Source: JBCCCJ01 sp039029315 (lineage in GTDB: Bacteria > Bacteroidota > Bacteroidia > J057). Taken from it: DNA of 64,000 nucleotides. Where the stretch lies: NCBI GenBank assembly GCA_039029315.1, contig JBCCGK010000055.1, positions 9,469-73,468 on the forward strand, written 5' to 3'. This document shows positions 44,371 through 54,046 of the stretch, piece by piece. Position 1 is the stretch's first letter; the number at the start of each line of letters is the position of its first letter. A program made the position numbers and the translations under genes. The notes below the pieces were generated by a model. It ran no database searches, was not told the DNA's origin, and saw nothing but the letters and a program-made list of their open reading frames with translations.

Positions 44371-47300
44371 ATGAATCATTCCTTTTTGTTGACAACTTGT
44401 TTGTTTTTTCTCTTCATTACTTCTTCTGTACACGACGTTTTTGGACAAATCATTCCTGTAGGAAGTGGCAGCTATACCACAAATTTTCCAGGAGTAGATG
44501 TCGCTGGCAGGAATACCTTCCCTTCTGGCATGCCATTCACGACTGGTCCAGCCGCGACCAGAACGGTTCCGACCAATGACTGGTGGTCAGCAAAAATCAA
44601 AAATCCACATGCTGACAATTTGTTTACCTACCCATATACCCTGAAAACTGTCAATCAGGGCCTGGTCGTAACCTACATTCCCTGGGGAGTGATTGATGCG
44701 TTCACGCCGATTACTGTTGGTGTCTCCGGTCTCAATGCGTCTGAGGCAAATGTCTCTGACTTCACAGATTGGACAGTCTCGATGGATTGGCAAAATGGGG
44801 TGCATCATTTTCAGGCTACAGCAGGGATTGGTATGCCATTTTTGTATTTCACCAAAGACTCTGCCGATATCGCGCAAGTAAAGCTAACAAGTGGGACAGC
44901 TACAATCTCTAATGAAATGCTGATTATTACAGATGCACATAATGGAGCTGATTTTGTGGTGTATGCACCTGTAGGCAGTAGTTGGTCTCAAAATGGCAAT
45001 ACCTATAGCTCAACACTGAATGGAAAGAATTACTGGTCGATGGCTTTTATTCCTCTGGATGCCACGAGTGTTTCTGCCGTTGCCAATGAATACAAACAAT
45101 ACGCCTATGTCTTCCCTCGGAATACCACAACAACTTGGCAGTATGATCCTGCCTCTTCCCTTCTTACAACTGATTTTGAGGTGGAAACCGAAGTAATGGA
45201 AGGGAATGATAGCAGCATGCTCATGGGATTGCTCCCTCATCAATGGAGTAATTTGTCTATCAGTTCTCCCATCCCTAGCGAATATTCATACACCAGCATC
45301 CGTGGCGAACTAAAGACCCTGAAAGGCAATCACTTTCAGGTCGCCAATAGTTTCCACGGAATCCTGCCTACCCTGCCTTATCTGGATTATTATAGTTCGG
45401 GATTCAGTCCACAGAAAATGAATGAAAAGGTACAGAGTTTGACACATGAAGGCCTCAGTACCTGGACGGATTCCTACAATGAAGGTCAATCGATGAATCG
45501 CTTGATCCAGTCGGCGCGGATCGCAGACTTAACAGGAGACATAGAAGCGAGAAATCAGCTCCACACCACCATCAAAACCCGTCTGGAAGATTGGTTGGCG
45601 GCGAATGCAGGGGAGGTGGCATTTTTGTTTTATTATAACACGAACTGGACATCTTTGATCGGCTATCCGGCGGGACATGGGCAGGATGGAAATCTGAATG
45701 ACCATCATTTTCATTGGGGATATTTTATTCATGCCGCTTCTTTTGTAGAACAGTTTGAGCCGGGATGGGCCAATCAATGGGGAGAAATGATCAATCTCTT
45801 GATTCGCGATGCAGCTTCTGACAGAAGGGACGATGCGTTATTTCCCTTTTTGCGAAACTTCAGTCCTTATGCCGGACATTGCTGGGCCAATGGCTTTGCG
45901 ACCTTCCCGCAAGGCAATGATCAAGAATCCACTTCCGAGAGTATGCAGTTCAATTCTTCCCTGATTCACTGGGGGACCATGACAGGCAATGATTCGATCA
46001 GGGATTTGGGAATTTATCTATACACAACAGAACAATCAGCCATAGAAGAATATTGGTTCGATATGCACGACCGGGTTTTTCAACCCTCTCAACAGTATAG
46101 TCTGATTTCAAGATTATGGGGAAACAGCTATGACAATGGAACCTTTTGGACCAATGATATCGCAGCTTCCTATGGCATAGAATTGTATCCTATTCATGGA
46201 GGATCTTTATACCTAGGACATGACTCCACCTATGTCTCTCAACTCTGGCAGGAGATAGAAGCAAATACCGGAATTCTCACCAATGAAGTCAATCCCAATC
46301 TCTGGCATGACATCATGTGGGAATATCTGGCCTTCATTGACCCGGTCAAGGCCATTGGATTGTATGATTCTTATCCAGATCGCTCCCTCAAATTTGGGGT
46401 GTCGGATGCACAAACCTATCATTGGCTCCATGCAATGAATGTATTGGGGAGAGTTGAGACTTCTGTGACTGCGGATCATGCCCTCGCCGCGGTCTTCAAA
46501 AAGGATGGTGAACTCACCTATGTGGCTCACAATTATCAAAGCGATAGCCTGGATGTCAGTTTTTCTGATGGCTATGTCCTGCAGGTTCCGCCACAAAGCA
46601 TGTCCACGAGCAAGGATATCTCACTTCGAGGGACCCTCTCATCCAGTTTTGACCAAGCCTATGCGAATGGAAGTGTGGAACTACAGCTTTCGGTCGAAGG
46701 AGGCACTGCCAGCAAGATTGAGTTTGTAGATGGAGAAACGGTCATTGGTCAACTGACCCAGGCACCTTATATCTTCCGTGCCAGTGATTTGGCTATTGGT
46801 CGGCATCACTTTTATGCCAGAATCTATGATGGGAGTGAGTTCACAATTTCGAATGCTGTGGCTGTAATCGTCGGAGAGCAACAGCCATTTCTAGGGAATC
46901 CTGTAAGTATCCCCGGAAGCATTCAGGCTGCCTATTATGATCTCTATGAGGGAGGCATCGGGCAGGGGATTTCCTATCAGGATATTGCCATGCAAAACAA
47001 TGGGGATTTCAGACTGAATGAATATGTGGACGCTTCCCTGGATGCTTCCGAGGGAGGGGTTGTGGGATGGATCGCTGCGGGTGAATGGCTCGAATACAGC
47101 ATCGAGGTGCAACAGGCTGGCCTGTATTCTCTGAGTTTTCGGTATGCCTGTGGCAATTCCAATGGAGGCGGTCCCTTTCGGATTGAATCAGATGGAGATA
47201 CACTCATCTCAGGCATCACTGTCACCTATTCTGGCAATTGGGATGCCTGGACCAGCAAGACAGTCGCCAATGTCCCACTCAAAAGTGGTCGGCAAGTGCT

Positions 47301-48483
47301 TCGCCTGTACTTTGAGCAAGGGGAGCTGAATCTGGGAAAGTTGACCTGGACCTATTCTGCCCCACTTCCATATGATCAACCCATTGCAGAAGCAGGAGAG
47401 AATATCCTTGTTCTTCTCCCACAAGACAGCGGCACTTTGGACGGAAGCAATAGTGTAGATCCCGGCCAACTTCCCTTGAGTTATTCCTGGACCCAGATCT
47501 ATGGTCCGTCCGATTTGGTGTTTTCGGATAGTGCTGCCGTTCAACCCATGATTAGCGCGTTGGTAGAGGGCGTGTATTTGGTACAACTGAAGGTGGACAA
47601 TGGGATGTATTCAGACGAGGATGAGGTCTATATCATTTCGAGCTTGGAGGACAATGTGCCGCCCACGGTCTCGATCATCTCGCCCTTTGACAATACAGCA
47701 TTCATTGAGGGAGATGTTGTATCTCTATCTGCTGTGGCGTCTGACTTGATCGGGACAGTAGATCGGGTAGAATTTTTTGCCAACAATGGCTGGATCGGTA
47801 CCGTGAACCAACAACCATATGATGTGAACTGGATACCCACAGTCGGAGATTACGATCTTACGGCTGTAGCCTATGACAATGATAGCAGTGCCAGCACTTC
47901 CGAGTCCATTCATGTTCGGATCGATGAAGCCCCGTCCTGTATAGGAACCTCCTACAATGGAGATTTTTCCTATGAATTTTCGCCAGATAACAACAATCCT
48001 ACCATTACCTTCATTCCCTCTGCACAAGGGGTCGGGAATCCAACCTGTATCCTGTATTATGGAACAAATACCAACACCCTTCCGGGTTATCCTGTTACGC
48101 CCAATGTTCCCTACCAAATCACTGCCAGCGAAGGCAGTCTCATTTATTTTTATTATACCTATTCCTATCCCGGCGAAGTGGAACGAAACAATTCCGCCAA
48201 CAAGGATAGCTACGTGATCGGTAGTTGTAGAATCACCTCTTCTGATGAGTTGGCCGGGGAGGTAGTTGTGTACTATCCCAATCCTGTCAAGGAAAGCTTG
48301 CATCTTCAATTGCCGGAAGGAAGCAATAAGGTTCAAGTCTATGACATGCTTGGACAGCTGATGACAGCATTTCAAACCCAGGAGGGACAAATTACCCTGG
48401 ACATGAGCCAGTATGCTTCCGGCATGTATTTGTTTCACATCAAGAACAAACATGGAAGCAAAGTCTTCAAGGTGATGAGGTAG
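44371..48483 (+). CDS. GH81 endo-beta-1,3-glucanase with CBM6-like, Ig-like modules and T9SS tail
   Basis: The 1370-residue exported enzyme has a GH81 catalytic domain in about residues 25-720. Signatures are TNDWWSAKIK, TYPYTLKTVNQGLVV, DHHFHWGYFIHAASF (catalytic Asp region), and AGHCWANGFATFPQGNDQES followed by TSESMQFNSSLIHWG, with the Glu pair expected to be catalytic. An Ig-like segment (about 745-830), a CBM6-like module (AYYDLYEGGIGQGISYQD...YVDASLDASEG about 850-990), PKD-like and Big_7-like modules follow, then a T9SS tail (YYPNPVKESLHLQLPEG...GMYLFHIKNKHGSKVFKVM). It should cleave laminarin- or callose-type glucans outside the cell. It is divergent from DUF5916 (59-bp gap). Confidence 0.92.
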   Translation: MNHSFLLTTCLFFLFITSSVHDVFGQIIPVGSGSYTTNFPGVDVAGRNTFPSGMPFTTGPAATRTVPTNDWWSAKIKNPHADNLFTYPYTLKTVNQGLVVTYIPWGVIDAFTPITVGVSGLNASEANVSDFTDWTVSMDWQNGVHHFQATAGIGMPFLYFTKDSADIAQVKLTSGTATISNEMLIITDAHNGADFVVYAPVGSSWSQNGNTYSSTLNGKNYWSMAFIPLDATSVSAVANEYKQYAYVFPRNTTTTWQYDPASSLLTTDFEVETEVMEGNDSSMLMGLLPHQWSNLSISSPIPSEYSYTSIRGELKTLKGNHFQVANSFHGILPTLPYLDYYSSGFSPQKMNEKVQSLTHEGLSTWTDSYNEGQSMNRLIQSARIADLTGDIEARNQLHTTIKTRLEDWLAANAGEVAFLFYYNTNWTSLIGYPAGHGQDGNLNDHHFHWGYFIHAASFVEQFEPGWANQWGEMINLLIRDAASDRRDDALFPFLRNFSPYAGHCWANGFATFPQGNDQESTSESMQFNSSLIHWGTMTGNDSIRDLGIYLYTTEQSAIEEYWFDMHDRVFQPSQQYSLISRLWGNSYDNGTFWTNDIAASYGIELYPIHGGSLYLGHDSTYVSQLWQEIEANTGILTNEVNPNLWHDIMWEYLAFIDPVKAIGLYDSYPDRSLKFGVSDAQTYHWLHAMNVLGRVETSVTADHALAAVFKKDGELTYVAHNYQSDSLDVSFSDGYVLQVPPQSMSTSKDISLRGTLSSSFDQAYANGSVELQLSVEGGTASKIEFVDGETVIGQLTQAPYIFRASDLAIGRHHFYARIYDGSEFTISNAVAVIVGEQQPFLGNPVSIPGSIQAAYYDLYEGGIGQGISYQDIAMQNNGDFRLNEYVDASLDASEGGVVGWIAAGEWLEYSIEVQQAGLYSLSFRYACGNSNGGGPFRIESDGDTLISGITVTYSGNWDAWTSKTVANVPLKSGRQVLRLYFEQGELNLGKLTWTYSAPLPYDQPIAEAGENILVLLPQDSGTLDGSNSVDPGQLPLSYSWTQIYGPSDLVFSDSAAVQPMISALVEGVYLVQLKVDNGMYSDEDEVYIISSLEDNVPPTVSIISPFDNTAFIEGDVVSLSAVASDLIGTVDRVEFFANNGWIGTVNQQPYDVNWIPTVGDYDLTAVAYDNDSSASTSESIHVRIDEAPSCIGTSYNGDFSYEFSPDNNNPTITFIPSAQGVGNPTCILYYGTNTNTLPGYPVTPNVPYQITASEGSLIYFYYTYSYPGEVERNNSANKDSYVIGSCRITSSDELAGEVVVYYPNPVKESLHLQLPEGSNKVQVYDMLGQLMTAFQTQEGQITLDMSQYASGMYLFHIKNKHGSKVFKVMR

Positions 48484-48997
48484 GGAGCTGGCTGCTTGTG
48501 GGATGAGGAGCTACATTGATTTTCTCTACCAACCTTCTTCTTCCTGAAAGAGACTCTCCATACGTAGGGCCCTGTCAATCACTCCAATGCTATGTTCATT
48601 GGATTTTATGCCGAATGTTGTCAACATTCCCTTCTCAGTTGTTCCACCAATGAATATCCTTTTCCTATCCATTTTTAGCTAAAACAATGAGAGCACAGCT
48701 GTTCTAGCTGAGGATGGCCATGCGCATCCTTCATTTCTCTATACAAAATCGATATAAGAGCGGGGAGGCAAGACTCAGTTGTCCATGAGGAGAGGCTGGG
48801 TGGAGTTTCAAAAATATGACCCGCGGGGCATTCCTTTCTTGAGGGTAACGGACCCTCTATGGGGGGGATTTTAGGAAAATCTGCTTCAAGATCCATCTCT
48901 GCCATTCGATTTCATTGAGCATTGTCAATCATTCTTCTTAGCTTTCATACAACTCGATGAATCCCAGCTTCTTGTTGATACCCAATTACACAATGCT
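48484..48997. other. 514-bp gap with only weak coding signals
   Basis: A 48-codon frame at 48526-48672 (minus, MDRKRIFIGGTTEKG... FQEEEGW) and a 76-codon frame at 48675-48905 (minus) are present, but neither has a recognised domain. They may be remnants of a former gene. No RNA or terminator was identified. Confidence 0.5.
48526..48672 (-). CDS. Uncertain 48-residue hypothetical protein
   Basis: The frame runs from ATG at 48672 to TAG and encodes a mixed, partly hydrophilic peptide (RIFIGGTTEKGMLTTFGI, SIGVIDRALRMESLF). It sits alone in a gap and is too short for a confident call. It could be a degraded gene end. Confidence 0.2.
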   Translation of the reverse strand: MDRKRIFIGGTTEKGMLTTFGIKSNEHSIGVIDRALRMESLFQEEEGW

Positions 48998-51247
48998 ATG
49001 GCAAAACTCATCCAGACCCTTCCGATTTGGCTCTTTGGGCTAATTGTAGGATTCTCCCCCCTCCAAGCACAGACACCTCAACTCCCAACCATCCCCATCG
49101 GCACGGATGCCTATCTGCAATGGGACAAAATTCCCTACCTCCGTCTGGGGATGCGGGCCTATATGAGAAGCACCTACGACCGAACAGGAAACAACCGTCG
49201 GGCTGATGCCAGCAATTATCTGTATCAAGAGGCAGACAATTTCAATGTAACCCTGGATGTGAAGAGTCCAGGAGTTCTTTATTTTGTCCGAACCAACCAT
49301 TTTCATGGATCTCCCTGGCATTATGAAGTCGATGGGACAGATGTGATCGTCAAGGAATCTGCTACAGATGATCCCATAGACGTGAAGAACCGTTATGATC
49401 ATACCACCTTCATCCCAGAAGAGCTGTTTCCCAATCCACTCACCTGGACCTGGACCATCACCAAAGGGGCCGACCTGATGTGGGTGCCGATTCCCTTTCA
49501 GGAATCACTGCGTCTGGCCTATTCTCGAACCTTTTACGGGACAGGCTATTATATCTATCACGCCTTCCCCAAGGGGGCTGACTATCTTTCTCAGCCACTT
49601 GAGACCTGGAAGCAGAATCCACCAGATCCACGCGTGTTGGAGTTGATTCGCCGGTCTGGCTCAGATTTGAGTCCTGAAGGAGATGAGGTCCAAAGCTTGA
49701 AACAAAGCATTGATCTGGCACCTTACCAACAACTGTCCCTCGCAAGTCTGGAAGGCTCACACACGATTCGGGCACTGGAATTCACAATCCCACGTGATCA
49801 AGCCTATGACTTTGGAAAAAATCGCTTGACCATTACCTGGGATCGACGCTGGCATGCTTCTGTGGATGTGCCATTGGCTCTGTTCTTTGGGGCGGGGCAT
49901 TTGTACAATCCTGAGAACAAAGAATTCCTCGTACAAGGGTTTCCTGTCTCAGTTCGCTATGACGATGACTTTGTGTATCTGTCCTGCTACTGGCCGATGC
50001 CGTTTTTTGAGCATGCCAGTATTGTGTTGGAAGAAAGAAATGGGAAAGCATTCGAAGGAATTGGCACAAAAATCAAGACGGTGCCCTATCGTGATTCTCG
50101 CAATGCAGTAGGCTATTTTCATGCTACATATAGCAACCTGCCCTATCCCAAACAGGGCCAGGACAATACCTTTCTGGATACCGATCTGGTAGAAGGTGGC
50201 GGCCCATGGTCTGGGAATTTTGTAGGGATGAGCTGGATTTTTTCCCATAATGGTGTGCTAAAGACCCTGGAAGGTGATCCACGATTTTTCTTTGATGATA
50301 GCAAAACCCCTCAAGCCTGGGGAACAGGAACAGAAGAATGGGGAGGAGGAGGAGATTATTGGGGGGGACTCAATATGACCATTCCCTTTGCAGGCCATCC
50401 GGTAGGCAAGCGAGACAAGGAAGCTGAGAATGAGCTGGATTTGCTCAATTCCGCCTATCGCTTTTTGATTGCCGATTATTTTCCTTTCGGAAAGCGAGCG
50501 GTCATCCGCTTGGAACACGGAGGGCAGAACACCCAAATAGAGCATTATGAAGGGGTGGTTTATTGGTATGGAGCCCCTTTTGCCACCCTAACACTCACGG
50601 ATCAACTCAATGTCTGTCATACACAAGATGCGAAGAACCATCAATATTCGTCCCCCACAGCAGAAGAGCCTTATGAGTTGGTTTCTCGCTATGAACTGGG
50701 ACCAGATTCCGATGTAAGCTCCTATTTTGTTCGGAATCGGGGAGAAGGAAAACATATTGGCTCTTTGCTGTATTATCCTGCCGAAAGTGATTCTGTCAGG
50801 ATTATGAAAGGTACGAGTTCCTTTGTGGTTGATGTCGATTCCAGCAATCTTGGGGTCCTCTTGCGGAGAAAATTTGACTACCAATATCCCAATCAGGAAG
50901 CAAAGATTTGGGTGAAAAATGCTGATGAAGATGATGATTGGCAGGATGCCGGGATTTGGTATACCTCAGGAAGCAATACCTATTATCATTCCTATCCACG
51001 AGGAAAGAAATTCTCAGATGCAGAACTCTTGCCCACCAATCCCGAAGTGATCACGAGCAATCGACGATGGCGGGAAGAGGAATTTCTGATCGGAGCCCAT
51101 CTGACTGCCGGGCTTTCCAAGCTTGCCATTCGGGTTGAATGGATTCCGAATGAAAAAGCCTTGTTACCTGAACAGCCCTTTCCTCAGCCTTCTGTCTGGA
51201 GCGAAAGTCGCTATTGGGTGTATTCTTTTGTGTTGCCTGAGGAATAG
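48998..51247 (+). CDS. GH172 (DUF2961) family glycoside hydrolase, exported
   Basis: The 749-residue protein has a signal peptide (LPIWLFGLIVGFSPLQAQ) and DUF2961 signatures: SNYLYQEADNFNVTLDVKS at about 65, FRTNHF-type VRTNHFHGSPWHYEVDGTD, RTFYGTGYYIYHAFPKG at about 180, and a GTGTEEWGGGGDYWGG motif at about 445 that corresponds to the GTEDYF-type acidic catalytic region. GH172 members act on alpha-D-fructofuranoside or D-arabinofuranoside linkages. A C-terminal beta domain (about 560-740, EAKIWVKNADEDDDWQDAG) is also present. It is convergent with the GH95-like gene and probably periplasmic or surface, though no T9SS tail is seen. Confidence 0.87.
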   Translation: MAKLIQTLPIWLFGLIVGFSPLQAQTPQLPTIPIGTDAYLQWDKIPYLRLGMRAYMRSTYDRTGNNRRADASNYLYQEADNFNVTLDVKSPGVLYFVRTNHFHGSPWHYEVDGTDVIVKESATDDPIDVKNRYDHTTFIPEELFPNPLTWTWTITKGADLMWVPIPFQESLRLAYSRTFYGTGYYIYHAFPKGADYLSQPLETWKQNPPDPRVLELIRRSGSDLSPEGDEVQSLKQSIDLAPYQQLSLASLEGSHTIRALEFTIPRDQAYDFGKNRLTITWDRRWHASVDVPLALFFGAGHLYNPENKEFLVQGFPVSVRYDDDFVYLSCYWPMPFFEHASIVLEERNGKAFEGIGTKIKTVPYRDSRNAVGYFHATYSNLPYPKQGQDNTFLDTDLVEGGGPWSGNFVGMSWIFSHNGVLKTLEGDPRFFFDDSKTPQAWGTGTEEWGGGGDYWGGLNMTIPFAGHPVGKRDKEAENELDLLNSAYRFLIADYFPFGKRAVIRLEHGGQNTQIEHYEGVVYWYGAPFATLTLTDQLNVCHTQDAKNHQYSSPTAEEPYELVSRYELGPDSDVSSYFVRNRGEGKHIGSLLYYPAESDSVRIMKGTSSFVVDVDSSNLGVLLRRKFDYQYPNQEAKIWVKNADEDDDWQDAGIWYTSGSNTYYHSYPRGKKFSDAELLPTNPEVITSNRRWREEEFLIGAHLTAGLSKLAIRVEWIPNEKALLPEQPFPQPSVWSESRYWVYSFVLPEE

Positions 51248-51279
51248 AGAATGTTTGAGGAATCGTAACCAAGTCAGCC

Positions 51280-51450
51280 TGTCTATGACAGCAGGTCGAC
51301 CTCGGAGGATTTGTGGGATAGCGTTGGGGCGATTCCTCCGAGGTCTGAAGTGTTGGGTAGAAAAGAAACAATTATCCTCTCACATACCTAGGAGCTTGAG
51401 CCAAGCCACCCCCAGCGGCTCAAAGCTCCGAGGAATCCTTGTCATAGACA
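51280..51450. repeat. Nested inverted-repeat structure between convergent genes
   Basis: Outer arms TGTCTATGACA (51280-51290) and TGTCATAGACA (51440-51450) are perfect complements. Inside are a 12-bp perfect hairpin (GACCTCGGAGGA at 51298-51309 with TCCTCCGAGGTC at 51334-51345) and a weaker one (GAGCTTGAGCC at 51392-51402 with GGCTCAAAGCTC at 51417-51428). CTCCGAGG at 51426 could also pair with the first arm at 51300. The whole could fold as a cloverleaf-like stem with two inner hairpins. Confidence 0.7.
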
Positions 51451-51511
51451 ACACAACATTTCGGCGACGGAGTTATAAACTCAGGAAGAGACAGTTGGTG
51501 TGATGCAATCC

Positions 51512-53809
51512 TCACCGACTCAAAAGCACCTTCTCCCCTTCCTCCAGGTCCATCTCAATGATGTTGCTTTCGACTACTGTGTATGGATGATCCGTTTGGA
51601 ACTTGCCATCAGCAAAGGAGTTTTTGACCTGCAATTTTCCGCCTTTCTCAGCAAGAATCTCTACTGATCCCAATTGGCCTTCCGTTCGTTTGGCCGAAAC
51701 CAGGAAAGCGCCTTGAGCCCTCAATTGAGAGAAGGAAACTTCTTGCCAATCATTGGGAATAGCTGGAAAAATCGCGATATGGCCAGCATGACTTTGAAGA
51801 AGCATCTCCTGTATGCCAGCAGCAAAGGCAAAATTGCCTTCCAGAGTAAAGGGGCGATAGGTATAATTGGAGTAGCCTTTGCCAGACTGATCCCCATTTA
51901 CGTGGAAACTATTGGGCAAACAAAATGCTTCTGCAAAAATCCTCAAAGCTTTCGCAGCACCCTCTCCGTCCAAAGCGCGAGCTTTTAGATTTCCCAACCA
52001 GGCAAAAGAAAAACCAATCCAGGCATCGGAGCCATGCGCATCAAGGGTCGCGATGGTGTGTTGGATAATTTCTTTGTCCTTGACTCCATGACTCACATCA
52101 ATCAGACCCAAAGGATGAATAGCCATAAGATGAGAAAAATGCCGATGGGATTCATCATAAGGAAGTCCTGGTGCAAAGAGTAAACCACTTTCATCTATGG
52201 CATATTCAGGCCATTCTGCCAGAATGTTTGTCCATTGCTCTGCCTCTTCTTGCTCGCCAATTTCTATAGCAAGTTCAGCTGCGGTCTGGAAAGTCCAACG
52301 AATCAGGGCAAGGTCAAAATTAGTCATCTCAGCGAACCAGGCCTTTGGGGAATTGTCATAAATTTCTGGACTGGAACTCAATGGTAAGGATCTCTGGCCA
52401 TTTTTTGTACGGATGGAAAGCTCATCGAGATGAATGGCGACATCCTTGATCCAGGGATAGGCTTTTTCTTCCAAAAAGTCCCGATCTCTGCTGTATTGCC
52501 ATTGCAGATAAAAATGCTGTGCAAGCCAGGCAGATACGGTAGGCCCAAGTGAATATTGAATCCAACCGCCCATGGGTTGGCCTGCTTGGGTGCTAACACC
52601 AGGAACATTGAGACCCTTGGTGCCATAGTAGGTCTGCGTATAGGATTTGAATGTTTCTCGATGATCCCACATCCAGTTCACAAAACTTTCCGCATGGTCG
52701 AGGTGGTTGCTACTATAAGCTGGCCAATAGCTCATTTGCGTATTGAGATCATGATGAAGATCTCCTTTCCAGGGAGGAATCCTGCCATTATCAGCTGTCC
52801 ATACAGTTTGGAGAGAAATGGGAGGAGAAGAATTGCGGGAAACAGATCCGAATTTGTACATCTCCAGGTACCACTGTCGCTCCAGGAGTGAATCAGGTAA
52901 GCGGACGGTGGAGTGTTCCCAAAAGCTTTGCCACCAATCCTGATGTTCTGAAAAGGATGTGTCAAACCCTTTGGTCAATTCCTGAAGGACGATCTCCTCA
53001 GCTTCCTGCTTTTGTTGTTGATCAGGATGATGAGAACTAATACTCCAGAGGCCAATTACCTCATCGCTCGTTCTTTGCCATGTCACATGAACTTGATACC
53101 AAAAGCCTCCCCAGCCTTCCTGAACATAGGTGATGCTGTTTCTCTTCTGGAAAAGATTTCCTTGCGCATACCCGAGTCGAAGCAAACTCTGACCAGTAAC
53201 TGGATTGGTTTCCTCAGCTCGCTGGCTTGTATCTTGATAGATTGGAGGCACCAGGATTGGCTCAAAATCATCAGGAACACCAGAAAACCGGAACCAACCT
53301 ACGGGCACATTAGCATGAAGGAAGCTTTGTAATTGGGGGCCATTTTTCCATTTAATCTCACAAACCGCATGCTCTACGGATAAATGAGCTGACTGAATGA
53401 CTCCCAACTGACTGATATCAAATTCCAGAGCAGCTCCGGGAATTTTGGTAGGACCGGCTTCCCGGTCATAGGGATGATCAAGCCTTTTCTGCACTTCTTC
53501 ATAAGTGTCCTGCTGCCATTGTTGCTGTACCCACTGAAAATTATATGTGGCCAAATCCAGTCCTCTCATGGGCCTGAGATCCCACAAATCTATTCGATCC
53601 AGGGAAAAGCGTAGGTGATCCTCTTTCTCCCAAATCAGGGCTCCCATAAACCCATTTCCCAAAGGAAGCCCTTCATCCCAACTGTGAGGGAGGTCCTCAA
53701 AAAGGAGGTCATGGGGACCTGCTTGAATAGAGATACCTGGCTGTTGGCAAGCAAGGAGGAGAAAACTTAATAAGCAAGGCAAGGGGAATAAGAAACTGTT
53801 AGATTTCAT
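51512..53809 (-). CDS. GH95-like alpha-L-fucosidase/galactosidase lipoprotein
   Basis: The ATG at 53809 (MKSNSFLFPLPCLLSFLLLAC) gives a lipoprotein signal; 13 further codons are open. The 765-residue protein has the GH95 N-terminal beta domain (LPLGNGFMGALIWEKEDHLRF), an (alpha/alpha)6 domain with YWPAYSSNHLDHAESFVNWMWDH, LNTQMSYW, HRHFSHLMAIHPLGLID and HGSDAWIGFSFAWLGNLKARALDG, and a C-terminal region ending in IFPAIPNDWQEVSFSQLRAQGAF, a pattern shared by GH95 enzymes. GH95 members remove terminal alpha-1,2-fucose or galactose by inversion. The catalytic acids cannot be assigned with certainty. It lies next to the GH172 gene, convergent. Confidence 0.82.
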   Translation of the reverse strand: MKSNSFLFPLPCLLSFLLLACQQPGISIQAGPHDLLFEDLPHSWDEGLPLGNGFMGALIWEKEDHLRFSLDRIDLWDLRPMRGLDLATYNFQWVQQQWQQDTYEEVQKRLDHPYDREAGPTKIPGAALEFDISQLGVIQSAHLSVEHAVCEIKWKNGPQLQSFLHANVPVGWFRFSGVPDDFEPILVPPIYQDTSQRAEETNPVTGQSLLRLGYAQGNLFQKRNSITYVQEGWGGFWYQVHVTWQRTSDEVIGLWSISSHHPDQQQKQEAEEIVLQELTKGFDTSFSEHQDWWQSFWEHSTVRLPDSLLERQWYLEMYKFGSVSRNSSPPISLQTVWTADNGRIPPWKGDLHHDLNTQMSYWPAYSSNHLDHAESFVNWMWDHRETFKSYTQTYYGTKGLNVPGVSTQAGQPMGGWIQYSLGPTVSAWLAQHFYLQWQYSRDRDFLEEKAYPWIKDVAIHLDELSIRTKNGQRSLPLSSSPEIYDNSPKAWFAEMTNFDLALIRWTFQTAAELAIEIGEQEEAEQWTNILAEWPEYAIDESGLLFAPGLPYDESHRHFSHLMAIHPLGLIDVSHGVKDKEIIQHTIATLDAHGSDAWIGFSFAWLGNLKARALDGEGAAKALRIFAEAFCLPNSFHVNGDQSGKGYSNYTYRPFTLEGNFAFAAGIQEMLLQSHAGHIAIFPAIPNDWQEVSFSQLRAQGAFLVSAKRTEGQLGSVEILAEKGGKLQVKNSFADGKFQTDHPYTVVESNIIEMDLEEGEKVLLSR

Positions 53810-53875
53810 AGAATTGGTTCTGCTCAAAAAACGGGATTTTCTAGCCAAATAGCATGAGCACTCAACTCAGGGTAA

Positions 53876-54029
53876 GTAAGGGGACAAATGTATAATTGGC
53901 AATCATCTTCCACCCTCTCGCTCTCCCGCCAGCGGGAGACATCAACCCACAAGGCCAGAAATCAACGATTTCCCCCTTTGGAGGTAGGGGGAGGAATAGA
54001 ATAAGCATATGTAAATATGTCCACCTACT
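53876..54029 (+). repeat. Copy C of the dispersed inverted-repeat (MITE/REP-like) element
   Basis: The element runs from GTAAGGGGACAAATG to an imperfect mirrored end (CATATTTACATATGC facing, with GTCCACCTACTT at 54019-54030). The hairpin TCTCCCGCCAGCGGGAGA is at 53922-53939. The core matches copies A and B. It lies between the GH95-like and ADP-ribosylglycohydrolase-family genes. Confidence 0.78.
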
Positions 54030-54046
54030 TATTCTGAGATAAACAA

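Noticed and set aside
48675..48905. 76-codon minus-strand frame
   Set aside because: No domain, unusual composition and no partner; kept only as part of the gap description.
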